Assembly (NCBI GenBank): GCA_963082975.1
Contig: OY720346.1
Span: 38,157,787 to 38,221,786, forward strand
Source: Labia minor
Lineage: Eukaryota > Arthropoda > Insecta > Dermaptera > Spongiphoridae
Reading direction: 5' to 3'
Length of the DNA stretch: 64,000 nt
Shown: positions 1 through 11,152 of the stretch, in pieces
How positions within the stretch are numbered: position 1 is the stretch's first letter
Layout of the letters: every line of letters starts with the position of its first letter
Notes under the pieces: generated by a model
The model's input: the letters and a program-made list of their open reading frames with translations, nothing else
Database searches by the model: none
What the model was told of the DNA's origin: nothing
Made by a program: the position numbers and the translations under genes

Positions 1-1905
1 ACTCCGTTTTTTTTAAATTTAAAATAGAAGGAGAGTTTTAAATTATATTCGAATAGTCTATATATTCTATATATCAGTATTTTTTTCTGAATTTAATACC
101 AAGTTGATTTTCAAAATTCTCCATTCTTTATGCATATGATTGATTACATGTGTTAAAATTTAAATATTCGAATTTTTAAATTTATATACAATTTAATATT
201 ATTTTTTAATAAAACATCATATCAAAAAAGAGAATTTATTAAAAATTAAAAATAAGAAAAGAAGCCTATTAATAAAAAAATATAATAGAATACTATAATT
301 TTGATTTAAAACAAATTTTTAAAAAATACTCAATTTAAAAAATACAAAAATTTAAAACATCTCCTTTTTATCATTTGTATAAAAAATCATATTTTAATTT
401 TTATATAACCAAGAAATCATTTTTTCACTTAAAATATAGTTCTAATTAATAATTGAAACAAAAACAAAAATAATATAATTTTGTCATTTTAATTGACGTT
501 TTGAAAATATTTTTGTATTCATAATAATAATTTCTTTTTTTTATATTAGACATTGTTAAAATTTATACCCTTCACTTTTAAATAGAAAAGAAGAAATATT
601 CAAATATATAGAAAGAATTAACAAAAATTAAGTTAAATTTAAGTTAAATATTTTATTAAATTAGAGAACTTTTAGAATAAATTATTTAATTGAAATGATA
701 TTTAAATATAAGAATTTAAAATAAAACAAATTTAAAACAACTCCTTTATATCATCATATTTTAATTTTTATATAATATTTAGTAATTAATTATTGAGTAA
801 TTAAATTAATTAATCTAGCACAACTTCAATATGTAATTTCAATACTATCATGCAAAAATATTTTGAATTATAGATGAAAAATGTTTGCGCGGAGTGCTTT
901 ACTTATGGGTAAAAAAGGGTTCTCAATATTGGTAATTTAAAAAACTAAAAGATGTGCTGATCTGTGCTAGGCTAGCACCTTAAATTTCTGATGAATATAT
1001 AAGTGGGATTCATAGATTTTTTTTTCTTATAACTTCGATAGTAATTATTTTTTCCTCAAAAATACTTTGACACAATCAACACTTAGTACAAACAATTAGA
1101 AAAAAAAATTCTAAATTGTAAAGTGTGGGGCTGCCTAAAAAACCTACTTTTGTGATTATCTTCCTTTTTTTTATTTATTATTTTATTTTTTTATTATTTT
1201 CGAGCACAATGTGACACGAATCTTCCACAATTTAACACAATTGGGAAATTTAAATGTCGATAAATAAGGGCTAACTTCTTTCAAAATACTATTTTTATTT
1301 TTGAAAATTTAAAATTTTATATTATACTTATTTGTTTTTCACAATATTATATTGTAAAGAATCAATTTAATAGAATCAATCCGAATAAAAAATATATAAT
1401 TCAAAAACCTTAATTTTTGTATTAATTAACTGTAAGATGTAAGAGAAGTCGGAATCGGTGTCGAATCAATTTCGATATGACTCTGGAGCTCTGATTAATA
1501 CAATATAAACTAGTATTTTGTTAAAATGCTTAATCTAAACAAATATATGAATAATAATACTTACTATTATCTAAAATATTAAAAAATTTAATAAATTGCA
1601 TTATAATAGAGAACTCTCATATTGCATATTTATCTTTTAGAAAAAAATATTTTTATCAACTTTTAATAAGTTTCTATATAATATTGTTGTACTTATGAAG
1701 ATGACTTTATGTAGAATTAGTAAATAAAACTTAAAAATACGATATAAAAATATTAATTAACCACAATTTATGTCTTATTTGTCTTTTTATATTATTTTAT
1801 ATATTTTTAATAAAAAAAAGTTATGAAAATTAATTAATGAAGGTATTGTCTCTATTTAGAGAATCTACATTTGTTGAAGTTCTTTAGATTATATATACGT
1901 ATATA
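1..1905. other. AT-rich non-coding DNA, no gene seen
   Basis: No long ORF, RNA gene or terminal-repeat element is visible. A short block near 300-420 recurs in degenerate form near 710-780. The stretch 1440-1500 is slightly more GC-rich and may be a decayed transposon. The LTR retrotransposon has inserted at the right edge, in a TATA-rich target. Confidence 0.5.
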
Positions 1906-2203
1906 TGTAAGTTCGGGTTTGGCCACGGGAGGGCGTTGGATTGAACAGAGCCAGACACACACGAACAGAAAGAAACAAGCATTCATCATAGAAGCACCTA
2001 TCCACTATTATTTTGTTATATATTTTTCCCCTTATGAATTTAACCAAGTTACGCAACCAAGAGACTTGAGATTTGTTTCTCTATACATTTCAGGTACTAG
2101 CTTGGCCATTTTAAAATCAATGTACATATGTAAATAAATATCTCTATACATTTCAGAAACTACATCTCACTTCTTTTATCTCCAAATAAATCCCTCACTT
2201 ATA
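1906..2203 (+). repeat. 5' LTR
   Basis: Starts TGTAAGTTCGGG. Identity with the 3' LTR runs to about 2203 (...CCTCACTTATA) and then the sequences diverge. The LTR carries a 72-codon open frame that is repeated in the 3' LTR; I read it as chance, not a gene. Confidence 0.9.
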
Positions 2204-2226
2204 AAACAAATCGAGCTTCTTCCGAG

Positions 2227-5200
2227 ATGGCAGCGAAGGTTATAATACATATGGTCAAGGAGCAAGTTGATGGCGCTATGGTGAGTTCCTTCCACGCTAT
2301 CAGTTTCCAGGGCTCTTCCCTGACTTACTTATTTCCTGAAAAGTACCGTCACGAATCTCATCACCTTAAGCTGATGAAATTAAGCGTTATTCAGGCAGCC
2401 TGTAAAAGTATGACAAGGGTCGGGAATTTCAGAAACCCAAAGGTGGCTCTAGATGAAGATATAAGGAAATTATATTTAGACAATGATGATAATTTCATTT
2501 TTAAAGACGAAATGCTTGAAGAACAATTAAATAATTCTATTAATTTAACAAACATGGATAACACCATTGACATAAATAATTCAATCCACGTATTAAAGGA
2601 TATTGAAAAAAAATTCAATTTAGAAATATTTTTAGGCAAAAACCAAGATGTCGATGTATGGATTGAAAAATTTGAAAAAGAATGTTTGAGGTTCGATCTA
2701 CAAAATGAAACAATAAAAATTCAAGCATTAAAATATTTTTTGGCAGACATTGCTAAAAATTGGTATGAATTAAATCTAAAAAAAAATCTACATTTATGGG
2801 CAGATTGGAAAAAATCAATCTTATTAACTTTTCAAAAGAGAGGATGGTCCCAAGTTAGAAAAGCTTTTAATTTTAAATTTCTAGGGGGCTCCATAATAAG
2901 TTATTGCATTGAGAAAGAAAATCTTTTAATAGATTCGGACCCTCATATCTCAGAACAAACTAAAATTAATTTAATTGTCATTGGATTACCATTAAAAATT
3001 CAAGATGAATTAGATAAATTTCAAATAAAGAAATCTGATCATCTCATAAGTATATTGCAGAAATATGAGAATATTCCATTACATAAAAACAACATTAATA
3101 TAAAACAAAGTAATAAAATTGAATGTCTTGAATGTTTAAAACTAGGTTTTTCTAAGAGATTTCACCCAGTGCAACTATGTAGGAATATTCAAAATAAAAC
3201 ACGCCCAAAAGTAATGCTTGGTGAAGAACAATTTAATGAATTGGTTAAAAAAAAACTAATTATGCCCTGCGATAAAACCCAGCTGATTAAATTAAATGTA
3301 ATAATTAATAAGAATAGATATTTAAAAGGAATCTATGACACCGGTTCTAATATATCAATCATCAATTTAAATGTGGTGAAAGGATTAAATGATAAATTGA
3401 AGGACCACAATAAAATTTTATTCAAAACATTAGCTGGTTTTTGTCGTGTTGATGGACAAATTTCTTTAAAATTAAAAATAGGTTTAATAGAAAAACAAGT
3501 AAATATATTCTGTATTAATAATAATAAATTTTCCTTTGAATTGATTCTGGGATTAGATTTAATAACGAAATTTAAACTATGTCAAAATAATGAATTAAAA
3601 ATATTTCAAAGAATAAATTTTAAAAATATACCGTTAAATAAAAATAAAGATATTAAAAGCTTAGAAAATAATTCAAACCCATTTAAAAATAAAACCTTAA
3701 CAAATGATTTCTCCTTAAACCATATTAATAAAAAAAATAAAATTATATTTAATAATACATTGTATAATATAAATATAAACGAATACATAAAATTAGAAGA
3801 ATATGGACACTATTTAAATCATTTAAATGCAAAAGAAAAAGATAAAACATTTTTATTATTAAAAGAAAATAATGAATTATTTGCAAAAAACAAATTCGAT
3901 GTAGGAAAAATAAAAGATACAGAGGCTCAAATAAAATTGCGTGATTATCAATATATATATAAAAAACCCTATAGATGTTCTGTCACAACACAGAATGAAA
4001 TAGACAGTCAAATAAAAAAACTTTTAGAAATGAATCTAATTGAAGAATCAAGCTCGCCTTTTGCGGCTCCAGTAACATTGGCTTATAAGAAAGACGAAGG
4101 AAAAAAATCACGCCTATGTATCGATTATTCATGTCTAAACAGGATTTTATTACCTGAGTCTCATCCTTTCCCAAGAATTGATGATATAATGATAAAGGCA
4201 GGAAATTGCAACTGGTTCACGGCATTGGATGTTAATTCGGCCTTTTGGTCTATACCATTAAGAAGAAAGGATAGGGAAAAGTCGGCCTTTGTAACACAAA
4301 ATGGCCACTTTCAATGGAATGTACTCCCATTTGGACTTCGAGCTTCATCTGGAATATTTCAAAGAATTCTTGCAAATTCCATTAGGAGAAATAATTTAAA
4401 CACGTTCTGTATGAATTATATTGACGACATCCTTATTTTCTCCGAAAGTTTTGAAAAACATTTAGAACATTTAAAGTTAGTTTTTAAGATGTTGAAAGAA
4501 GAAGGTTTTAAGCTGAAATTATCAAAATGCAATATCGCGAAAAATGAAATTAAATATTTAGGACATATTATTAAAAAAGGCAAAATAAGACCTTTAAAAG
4601 ATAACTTGATAGCAATAAAAGATTTCAAAATTCCAAAAGATAAGAAAAATGTACGGCAATTTCTTGGTAAAATAAATTTTTATTATAAGTATATAGACAA
4701 ATCGGTAGAATTGTTAGAACCTCTTCATAATTTACTAAGAAAAAATGTAAAGTTTGAATGGACGGACAAATGTCAGAGTGCTTTTAATAAAGTAAAAGAG
4801 CTTTTATGTACCTCGCCAATATTATTAATTTTTAATCCAAATAAGAAGAGTTACATATTTACGGATGGATCGTCGGAAGGAATCGGTGCAATATTGAAGC
4901 AAAAAGATGATGAAGGATTCTTACATCCAGTAGCCTACTTTTCAAAAAAACTAACTCCACTACAAAAGAAAAGAAAGGCTATCTATTTGGAGTGTTTAGC
5001 TATAAAGGAAGCTGTACAACACTGGCAATACTGGCTAATAGATAAACCATTTACAGTCATCACAGACCACAAACCCCTGGAAAATTTCAAAGTAAATGCA
5101 AGACCAGATGAGCCCCTTGGTGAATTAATTCTTTATCTTTCCCAATATGACTTTGAAATCATTTACGCCCCTGGCAGCACAAACACTGAGGCCGACGCCC

Positions 5201-6402
5201 TTTCCAGAAATCCAGTCCTCAGTGATTGTCATAATGAAGATGTCATCAAAGTGGTAAACTTAATAACACAAGAACAAATAATGGCAGACCAAAGTTTAAA
5301 TATCACTGAAATAAACAATTCTAAAAACATTATAAATGAAAAAGGAGTTTATTTAAAGAAAATAAATGATGACAAAAGAATATTTGTATCTATGTCCTTA
5401 GGAAAAAAAATAATAGATTTAACTCACAACTACTATGGTCATATAGGGGTAAAACATATGTTAAGTAAAATTAGACCTGAGTACTATTTTAAAGGAATGG
5501 ATTTTTTAATACGAAAGTATTGCAGAGAATGCAAGGCATGTTTAGAAAATAAGTCAAGAAGAGAGAGATTACTCGGAAAAGCATCCATTTTGGGTCCAGC
5601 AACAAGACCCTTTGAAATCATGTCCCTGGATACAATAGGGGGTTGCAAAGACAGATATACAAAAAAAAGATACATGCATGTGCTCATTGATCATTTCTCA
5701 AGATTTGTCTTTATTTTAACATCAACAACTCAATCGTCAAAAGATTTTATTAAACTTATAAAAAAGGTTGACGATTCGAACCAAATAGATAACCTGTTGG
5801 CGGATCAGTATCCTGGGATAAATTCGGAAGATTTTAAAAAATTTTTAACTAAGAATAACATAAAACTGATTTTCACATGTACTGATTGTCCGGAGTCAAA
5901 TGGTTTAGTTGAACGAGTGAACCAGTCTTTAACAAATAGGCTGAGGATAAAGAGAAATGATTCTAAAAATAAAGGAAAAGGATGGGCCGTTTTGGCAGAA
6001 GAATGTGTCAGAGAATATAATGGAACAACACACAGTTCCACCAGATTCTCTCCTGAATATTTACTACTTGGAAAACATTCAGAGATAGTTCCAGAAGAAT
6101 TTAGCAAGGAAAGAGATCTGGAATATGATAGAAAAGAAGCTTTAAAATTCTCGAATAAGTCAGCTGAAGAAAACAGATTCAGAATAAATAAAAAAAGAAG
6201 GGATTATTCATTTAGGAAAAATGACTTAGTTTATGTAGAATTAGGAAATAAATTAAATAGAGACAAGCTAGACAAAATTCGAGACGGGCCGTACAGAGTT
6301 ATAGAAAGAATATCAAACTCTATATATAAAATAGAAAAGAATAAAAAAAATAAAAAATTTTCCTTATTTCATATTAAAAATCTTTTACCCTTTACAAAAT
6401 AA
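2227..6402 (+). CDS. Gag-Pol polyprotein of LTR retrotransposon
   Basis: This 1391-residue single-frame polyprotein should provide the capsid and all replication enzymes of the element. From the N terminus: a Gag-like region (about 130-300) ending in an unusual zinc-knuckle-like motif (C300, C303, H313, C318, spacing CX2CX9HX4C); an aspartic protease with DTG at 371-373; reverse transcriptase with YIDD at 731-734; RNase H with TDGS at 879-882; an integrase H2C2 finger between about H1067 and C1102; the integrase catalytic triad D1135, D1193, E1229 (DD35E); and a GPY/F motif near 1354. There is no frameshift between gag and pol and no internal stop. The first ATG (2227) overlaps a possible primer-binding TGGCAGCG, so translation may really begin at a later ATG. 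The lack of env fits a retrotransposon rather than an infectious errantivirus. Confidence 0.93.
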   Translation: MAAKVIIHMVKEQVDGAMVSSFHAISFQGSSLTYLFPEKYRHESHHLKLMKLSVIQAACKSMTRVGNFRNPKVALDEDIRKLYLDNDDNFIFKDEMLEEQLNNSINLTNMDNTIDINNSIHVLKDIEKKFNLEIFLGKNQDVDVWIEKFEKECLRFDLQNETIKIQALKYFLADIAKNWYELNLKKNLHLWADWKKSILLTFQKRGWSQVRKAFNFKFLGGSIISYCIEKENLLIDSDPHISEQTKINLIVIGLPLKIQDELDKFQIKKSDHLISILQKYENIPLHKNNINIKQSNKIECLECLKLGFSKRFHPVQLCRNIQNKTRPKVMLGEEQFNELVKKKLIMPCDKTQLIKLNVIINKNRYLKGIYDTGSNISIINLNVVKGLNDKLKDHNKILFKTLAGFCRVDGQISLKLKIGLIEKQVNIFCINNNKFSFELILGLDLITKFKLCQNNELKIFQRINFKNIPLNKNKDIKSLENNSNPFKNKTLTNDFSLNHINKKNKIIFNNTLYNININEYIKLEEYGHYLNHLNAKEKDKTFLLLKENNELFAKNKFDVGKIKDTEAQIKLRDYQYIYKKPYRCSVTTQNEIDSQIKKLLEMNLIEESSSPFAAPVTLAYKKDEGKKSRLCIDYSCLNRILLPESHPFPRIDDIMIKAGNCNWFTALDVNSAFWSIPLRRKDREKSAFVTQNGHFQWNVLPFGLRASSGIFQRILANSIRRNNLNTFCMNYIDDILIFSESFEKHLEHLKLVFKMLKEEGFKLKLSKCNIAKNEIKYLGHIIKKGKIRPLKDNLIAIKDFKIPKDKKNVRQFLGKINFYYKYIDKSVELLEPLHNLLRKNVKFEWTDKCQSAFNKVKELLCTSPILLIFNPNKKSYIFTDGSSEGIGAILKQKDDEGFLHPVAYFSKKLTPLQKKRKAIYLECLAIKEAVQHWQYWLIDKPFTVITDHKPLENFKVNARPDEPLGELILYLSQYDFEIIYAPGSTNTEADALSRNPVLSDCHNEDVIKVVNLITQEQIMADQSLNITEINNSKNIINEKGVYLKKINDDKRIFVSMSLGKKIIDLTHNYYGHIGVKHMLSKIRPEYYFKGMDFLIRKYCRECKACLENKSRRERLLGKASILGPATRPFEIMSLDTIGGCKDRYTKKRYMHVLIDHFSRFVFILTSTTQSSKDFIKLIKKVDDSNQIDNLLADQYPGINSEDFKKFLTKNNIKLIFTCTDCPESNGLVERVNQSLTNRLRIKRNDSKNKGKGWAVLAEECVREYNGTTHSSTRFSPEYLLLGKHSEIVPEEFSKERDLEYDRKEALKFSNKSAEENRFRINKKRRDYSFRKNDLVYVELGNKLNRDKLDKIRDGPYRVIERISNSIYKIEKNKKNKKFSLFHIKNLLPFTK

Positions 6403-6419
6403 TGTGACGGTACTTTCTT

Positions 6420-6431
6420 TTGTGGGGGAGA
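6420..6431 (+). other. Polypurine tract before 3' LTR
   Basis: GTGGGGGAGA directly abuts the TGTAAG start of the 3' LTR. This is where plus-strand synthesis would be primed. Confidence 0.7.
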
Positions 6432-6729
6432 TGTAAGTTCGGGTTTGGCCACGGGAGGGCGTTGGATTGAACAGAGCCAGACACACACGAACAGAAAGAA
6501 ACAAGCATTCATCATAGAAGCACCTATCCACTATTATTTTGTTATATATTTTTCCCCTTATGAATTTAACCAAGTTACGCTACCAAGAGACTTGAGATTT
6601 GTTTCTCTATACATTTCAGGTACTAGCTTGGCCATTTTAAAATCAATGTACATATGTAAATAAATATCTCTATACATTTCAGAAACTACATCTCACTTCT
6701 TTTATCTCCAAATAAATCCCTCACTTATA
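6432..6729 (+). repeat. 3' LTR
   Basis: Direct repeat of 1906-2203 with about one mismatch. It is followed by a (TA)n microsatellite that probably represents the target. Confidence 0.9.
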
Positions 6730-8147
6730 TATATATTATATATATATATATATATATATTATTTCTTACTATAGATCAGTGAATAGTTTCGAAGAAAGAT
6801 GAAATATTTTCCACTTTTCCAGTTCTAGTTCAACGAAGACATGCTCGAGGGATGATGAAAATAAGAAGGGGGTGGATGGGGTGTCGAATGCAAAAGCAGA
6901 AGAGAGATGAATAACTTTCTTTGGCGCAAAACTTTACTAGAAATTCTGCATTTGCCTAAAGAGAGTCGCAAAAAGTCAGATAAATGAGGGGTGGTTTGAC
7001 ATTTACTCTCGAACCCCTTCCTCTTCATATACATGATTCTTTCTCTTTTTCTTTATTACTTGTATACTCTCATATATATGTATATATATACATATATATA
7101 CATAGATCAATGTATATGTCTGTGTGTGTCTGTTTTAACTCAATTGGTCGGAATTGTGATCTGACTCCCCTATTCGCATAAAATAAACTTTTGCTCTAAG
7201 AAGAGGATGAGGAAGTTGGCAGGATATTTTTTTATTTCATTTTAACTCTCACTCCCTTTAACACTCCATCCCTTCCTTTTCCCCCATGGGGTGTCTGTTT
7301 TAAACCCTCTGTTCGCTATTTCTCTCTATCTATCTATATAACTATATATATATTCTTTTATTTTCTTTCCAGATTATCTTTGTAAGGTTATTGGAAAGTT
7401 TTATTTCCTGATTTTTGTTTCCATTTCCCCTGCCACTTTCTCTACACAACCTTATTTTCTTTTTTTTTACATTAAGTAAATAGATCAAAATATATACATA
7501 TAAAGCATATATGTAAACAAATGAATCGTTGATTTATATTTAATTATTTATTAATTTTATAATATATTTCATTTTTTTAAGATTATTAAATTTATTATTA
7601 ACAAAATATTTGAAATTTATTTAAATTTAAATTATTTTTTTTTATTATTTTCTTTTATAAGAAATAAAATTGAAAATTTTAAAACATATTTAAATCAAGA
7701 GATGGCGTTGTTCAAATTAGATAATTCATTGAAGGACTTGTGTTGCATTCTTGCATTTGATATGACAACTTAGAAAAGAAATTCCATATAAGGAATGAAT
7801 TTGTCAATTCTCTATTCTCAAAGCGTCTGTTGTTCAAGAATGTATTTTATTTTATTTATAATTGATTATATTTCGGAAGATAGAGTGTATGATTAACGTG
7901 ACCATTTATTTTTTTCCTAAAAACGGAAAATTTTTTAATTTTCGGTAATAGTTTGGTGAGGCTATGAAGAAAACACATTTTTTTCATCATTTCTGTTTAT
8001 TACAATGAAAATAACTTAAATATATAGTAAATAATATAACAATAACTTAGTATAATAATATAATAATAAATTTAAAATAAGGTACAAGCTACCTGAAAAC
8101 GGGACTTATGGTCACTTTATCTATGATATATACTTACCAATTGGTAA
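6730..8147. other. Intergenic DNA
   Basis: Starts with a TA microsatellite (6730-6765). The moderately GC-rich stretch 6770-7300 has no convincing ORF or splice-bounded exon. The remainder is AT-rich. Confidence 0.4.
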
Positions 8148-8362
8148 TTATTCAGATAGACTCGTCTTGGTTGGACAAGGTTAATTATTTTACCAATTGG
8201 TTCCTTTTGAAATTACTAATCAACTTTTATAAGAAATTGATCTGGGCATTTTTTAATTTTCTATATTTTTCGAGATAAAAAAGATTTAATTTTCCAGATA
8301 AATTAGAATATCAATATAATTATTTCATTAATTGTCCAACCAAGACGAGTCTATCTGAATAA
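8148..8362. mobile_element. Short fold-back element with perfect 31-bp inverted repeats
   Basis: Positions 8148-8178 and 8332-8362 are exact reverse complements over 31 bases (key block AGACTCGTCTTGGTTGG). They enclose about 150 bp of AT-rich DNA without coding capacity. This is the architecture of a MITE or fold-back element. I see no unambiguous target duplication. Perfect arms suggest recent activity or gene conversion. An AT-rich piece inside (8302-8331) recurs at 8965-8993. Confidence 0.7.
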
Positions 8363-8366
8363 ATAC

Positions 8367-8670
8367 CAGTGGTGTTGTCCTAATTTTTTTTTACCGGAAC
8401 GCGTTCAGGACTCCGGTTCGGAAAAACAAGCCTGTTCGTTCCGGTTTTTGTTCCGGTTCGGGTTCGGTTCAAACCCTTGTTTATAATAATACATTTAAAA
8501 ATTCGTCAAAAATTAGAAAAAAAAATCAGCAATTCTTTTTAATTTTTTTTTCAATACGTCAGTCAATTCTTGTTATCAGAAATCATCTTTAGTTCCGGAA
8601 CGAGTTCTTGTCCACAGAAAGGAAGTACCGGAACGACGTTCCGGAGCGTTCCGGCTCGACAAAACCAGTG
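8367..8670. mobile_element. hAT-type MITE
   Basis: Ends are CAGTGG... and ...CCAGTG, with inverted similarity through the CCGGAACG blocks. Flanks are ATAAATAC (8359-8366) and ATAATTAC (8671-8678), an 8-bp duplication with one mismatch, as expected of hAT insertion. The interior is rich in GTTCCGG-type repeats and has no transposase. Confidence 0.65.
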
Positions 8671-8678
8671 ATAATTAC

Positions 8679-9523
8679 CCCAATTTTAATTCTACTTCAA
8701 GAACAATTTGTCATTTTATTATGAACTAATTTTCATCTATACTATAACGTACAACTAATTGTAAGTATTTTAATAGTATGTATAAATATATATTAATTTT
8801 TCCTTCATATAATTTATATTTAATGTTTTTTGATTTATTCATCAATCTAATTGAAATTTATAAAAATATCACTATATTCATTTTGATAATTTTCAGTAAT
8901 TAATTAGGATTTATTTTTATTTATTTTTTTAAAAAGATTGTATTTACTAATTAGAATAATATATGATTAGAATATCAATATAATTATTTCATTAACCTAC
9001 CCTTTATGAATATTTAAATAATAAAAAAATCAAGCAATATAGGATTATATTTTCTTTATTGGTTTAACATTATATTAATGTTTATTAAAATAAAATAAAA
9101 AAAGAGCTTGCAAAAAAAAAGGATGGTTGTAAAATGGAATGAATCCGTGGTAGTGCATAATTGGTTCATAAACCTAACACCTAATGATTCTGATTTGTTA
9201 CATAATTTTATCAAATTAATTTCACTGAGTTTTAATAATTTTTTTTTCCACCCTGCTTCTCTTTCCATTATATAATTTATTGTATAATTTTGTGTAAAAT
9301 ATATGACAGCTATTAAATAAATAGATGATGATGTGTGAGGATCTGTCAGTGATTCAATTTGATTAATTATTTATATGCATTTAGTCAATTAGCAAGGTGT
9401 CCATCAAAAGTAGCAATAGCATCATTAGAATAATTACTCAACTACTTTCAAAGTTTAATACATATATCTATTTTACATTACTATTATATTACAAGAAAAT
9501 TTATGGATACTTATCATAACACA
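8679..9523. other. AT-rich intergenic DNA
   Basis: No gene or terminal-repeat element recognised. It contains the second copy (8965-8993) of the AT-rich block also found inside the fold-back element. Confidence 0.4.
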
Positions 9524-9791
9524 CAGAATTAAGGATTTTTCGGGCCCTAGGCAATGACAGAATTCCGGGCCCCACCCTCGAAAATATTTAAAAGTCGTCT
9601 GATCGCAAAAATCATTTTACCTATTTTTTTTTAGAACCATGTTGAAAATTTTTGAAAAAAAGGCAAAAATATTAAAAAGTCTAAAAGCAAAAAGTGGGAA
9701 AATTCACGATTTTTTTAACTGTTTTACTGGCCCCCTGAAATAACGGGCCGTAGGCAGTTGCTTATTCTGCCTAGGCCTAAATCCACCCCTG
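9524..9791. mobile_element. hAT-type MITE
   Basis: Imperfect terminal inverted repeats include CCCTAGGCA near the left end and TGCCTAGGCC near the right, and the right end is ACCCCTG. Flanks ATAACACA (9516-9523) and ATAACATA (9792-9799) look like an 8-bp duplication with one mismatch. The interior module TTTTTTAGAACCATGTTG is shared with the MITEs at 28866 and 33288. Confidence 0.65.
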
Positions 9792-9799
9792 ATAACATA

Positions 9800-10890
9800 T
9801 ATTAATACAATTATAATAGATTCAATCAATAGATATACAATATTTTTCTTTGAAATATTTTATTCGATTATAAATATTCGATTCTATATAATATATCTAT
9901 ATTTTTATTTTTTTTTATTGGAATATATTAATAATATTTATAATAAAATGTAAATTTTAACACCTCTCAAGCTTAACGATTTTTTTATGTTATTTCTATA
10001 TATACGTATATATATATATTCTACTATTATCCAAGTAAGAACTTAAAAATTGCATTTTTATTATATTTGTTTTTGTTTCAAGCGTTATATATAAAATTCG
10101 CAAAGTGGTTTTTGATTATGCAAAATAAATAGATTTTCTAGGGAAGGGAACTTGTTGCTAAACTTCTTGATATTAGAATACGTATCCATTCGTCGACAGG
10201 AAAACTCTTTTAATAACGTATAAAGTTTTATTTTATATATATATATATATATAATCCTACAAAAACAACATCTATAAATAAATTAACAAAAGAAAAGAAG
10301 GATGTGGAGGATTGGAAAAAAAAAGATTTCTCAAAAGGAAAGCCCTTTCAATCTTGTGGTGGTCGATTTTATTTTTATAGTGTTGTAAATTGAAAAGTTT
10401 GACATGGAACTACGCGTCCCACCTTACTGTGTTGTTTCTTTATATATATATATATATAACTTCCATAATTCAATTTCAGATTTGCCCGTTGAGCGGATGG
10501 GTTAGGGAAGGGGGGTTGGCGAAAAATCAGTCTGCGACAAATCAGTTGGTTTGCCGAGACAATCTTGACAAGAAAGTCATTTTTTTTTCTAATTTGATCA
10601 GGCAAACGTTATTCAATTATATTCCTCCTGTACTGAATAGTCAAGTAGGGGTGAATTTTTAAGATTTTTTTTTGTACACCCTTTTTTATATTATTTTTTT
10701 AAATGAATACCTCGAAAGGAAAATGAATGTTTGTTTTTCAAAGCAAAAAAATATTGATTAAACATGTTGAAAATAGCGACATAACAAATAACCAGTCTAG
10801 AATTTTCATTTACAATTATTTGGTACTACTTCTTGTACTAACTCTTTGAATGACTATAAAAACATTATTTATGAACATAACAAATTTAGT
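9800..10890. other. Intergenic DNA
   Basis: AT-rich with TA microsatellites at 9996-10020, 10233-10253 and 10440-10458. A small GC-richer patch (10470-10560) has short open frames on both strands but no homology I recognise. Confidence 0.4.
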
Positions 10891-11152
10891 CGTAGCTCAG
10901 GATAGGGACGCTTAGAGAAATGTGGATGCTGCGGCTAAGAACTTTCGAAAACTGTAGAGACACAGAGTTAGATAAATATAACATATACAATAATAATATA
11001 TAATTAATTTACTGATTAAATTAAAATATATTTTACAAGAAAACAAATACATGTCTTATCAACTTATACTGATTGAAACAAAATGGATGAAAACCTTTTA
11101 CATACACACTTTCAACCAAATACTACGCATCACTCGGGGGTACAGGGGGCGG
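10890..11152 (+). mobile_element. LINE 3' scrap joined to truncated Helitron
   Basis: 10894-10960 (CTCAGGATAGGGACGC...AAGAACTTTCG) matches the reverse transcriptase C-terminal tail also seen at 52008-52060 and 49218. From about 10975 the sequence matches the Helitron family ending near 34045 and 52308. It stops at CAGGGGGCGGAG, before the terminal hairpin, so the 3' end is lost. Confidence 0.6.

Larger units (their letters stand above)
1906..6729 (+). mobile_element. Complete gypsy-type (Ty3-like) LTR retrotransposon
   Basis: Two direct LTRs of about 298 bp (1906-2203 and 6432-6729) flank one long Gag-Pol ORF, with a purine-rich tract immediately before the 3' LTR. Comparing the LTRs by eye I found one difference (GCAACC against GCTACC), so the insertion is young. 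TATA lies on both sides (1902-1905 and 6730-6733), consistent with a 4-bp target duplication, but it sits in a TA microsatellite and cannot be fixed exactly. The Pol order is protease, reverse transcriptase, RNase H, integrase, which places it in the Ty3/gypsy superfamily. No envelope ORF is present. The LTRs contain CTCTATACATTTCAG twice. The whole copy looks potentially competent for transposition. Confidence 0.93.

Noticed and set aside
1871..2137. 88-codon open frame over the 5' LTR, repeated at 6445-6663
   Set aside because: It lies wholly within the LTRs and exists twice only because LTRs are direct repeats; no domain or start context.
1906..6729. Infectious errantivirus with an envelope gene
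   Set aside because: Only about 30 bp separate the Pol stop from the 3' LTR, so there is no room for env.
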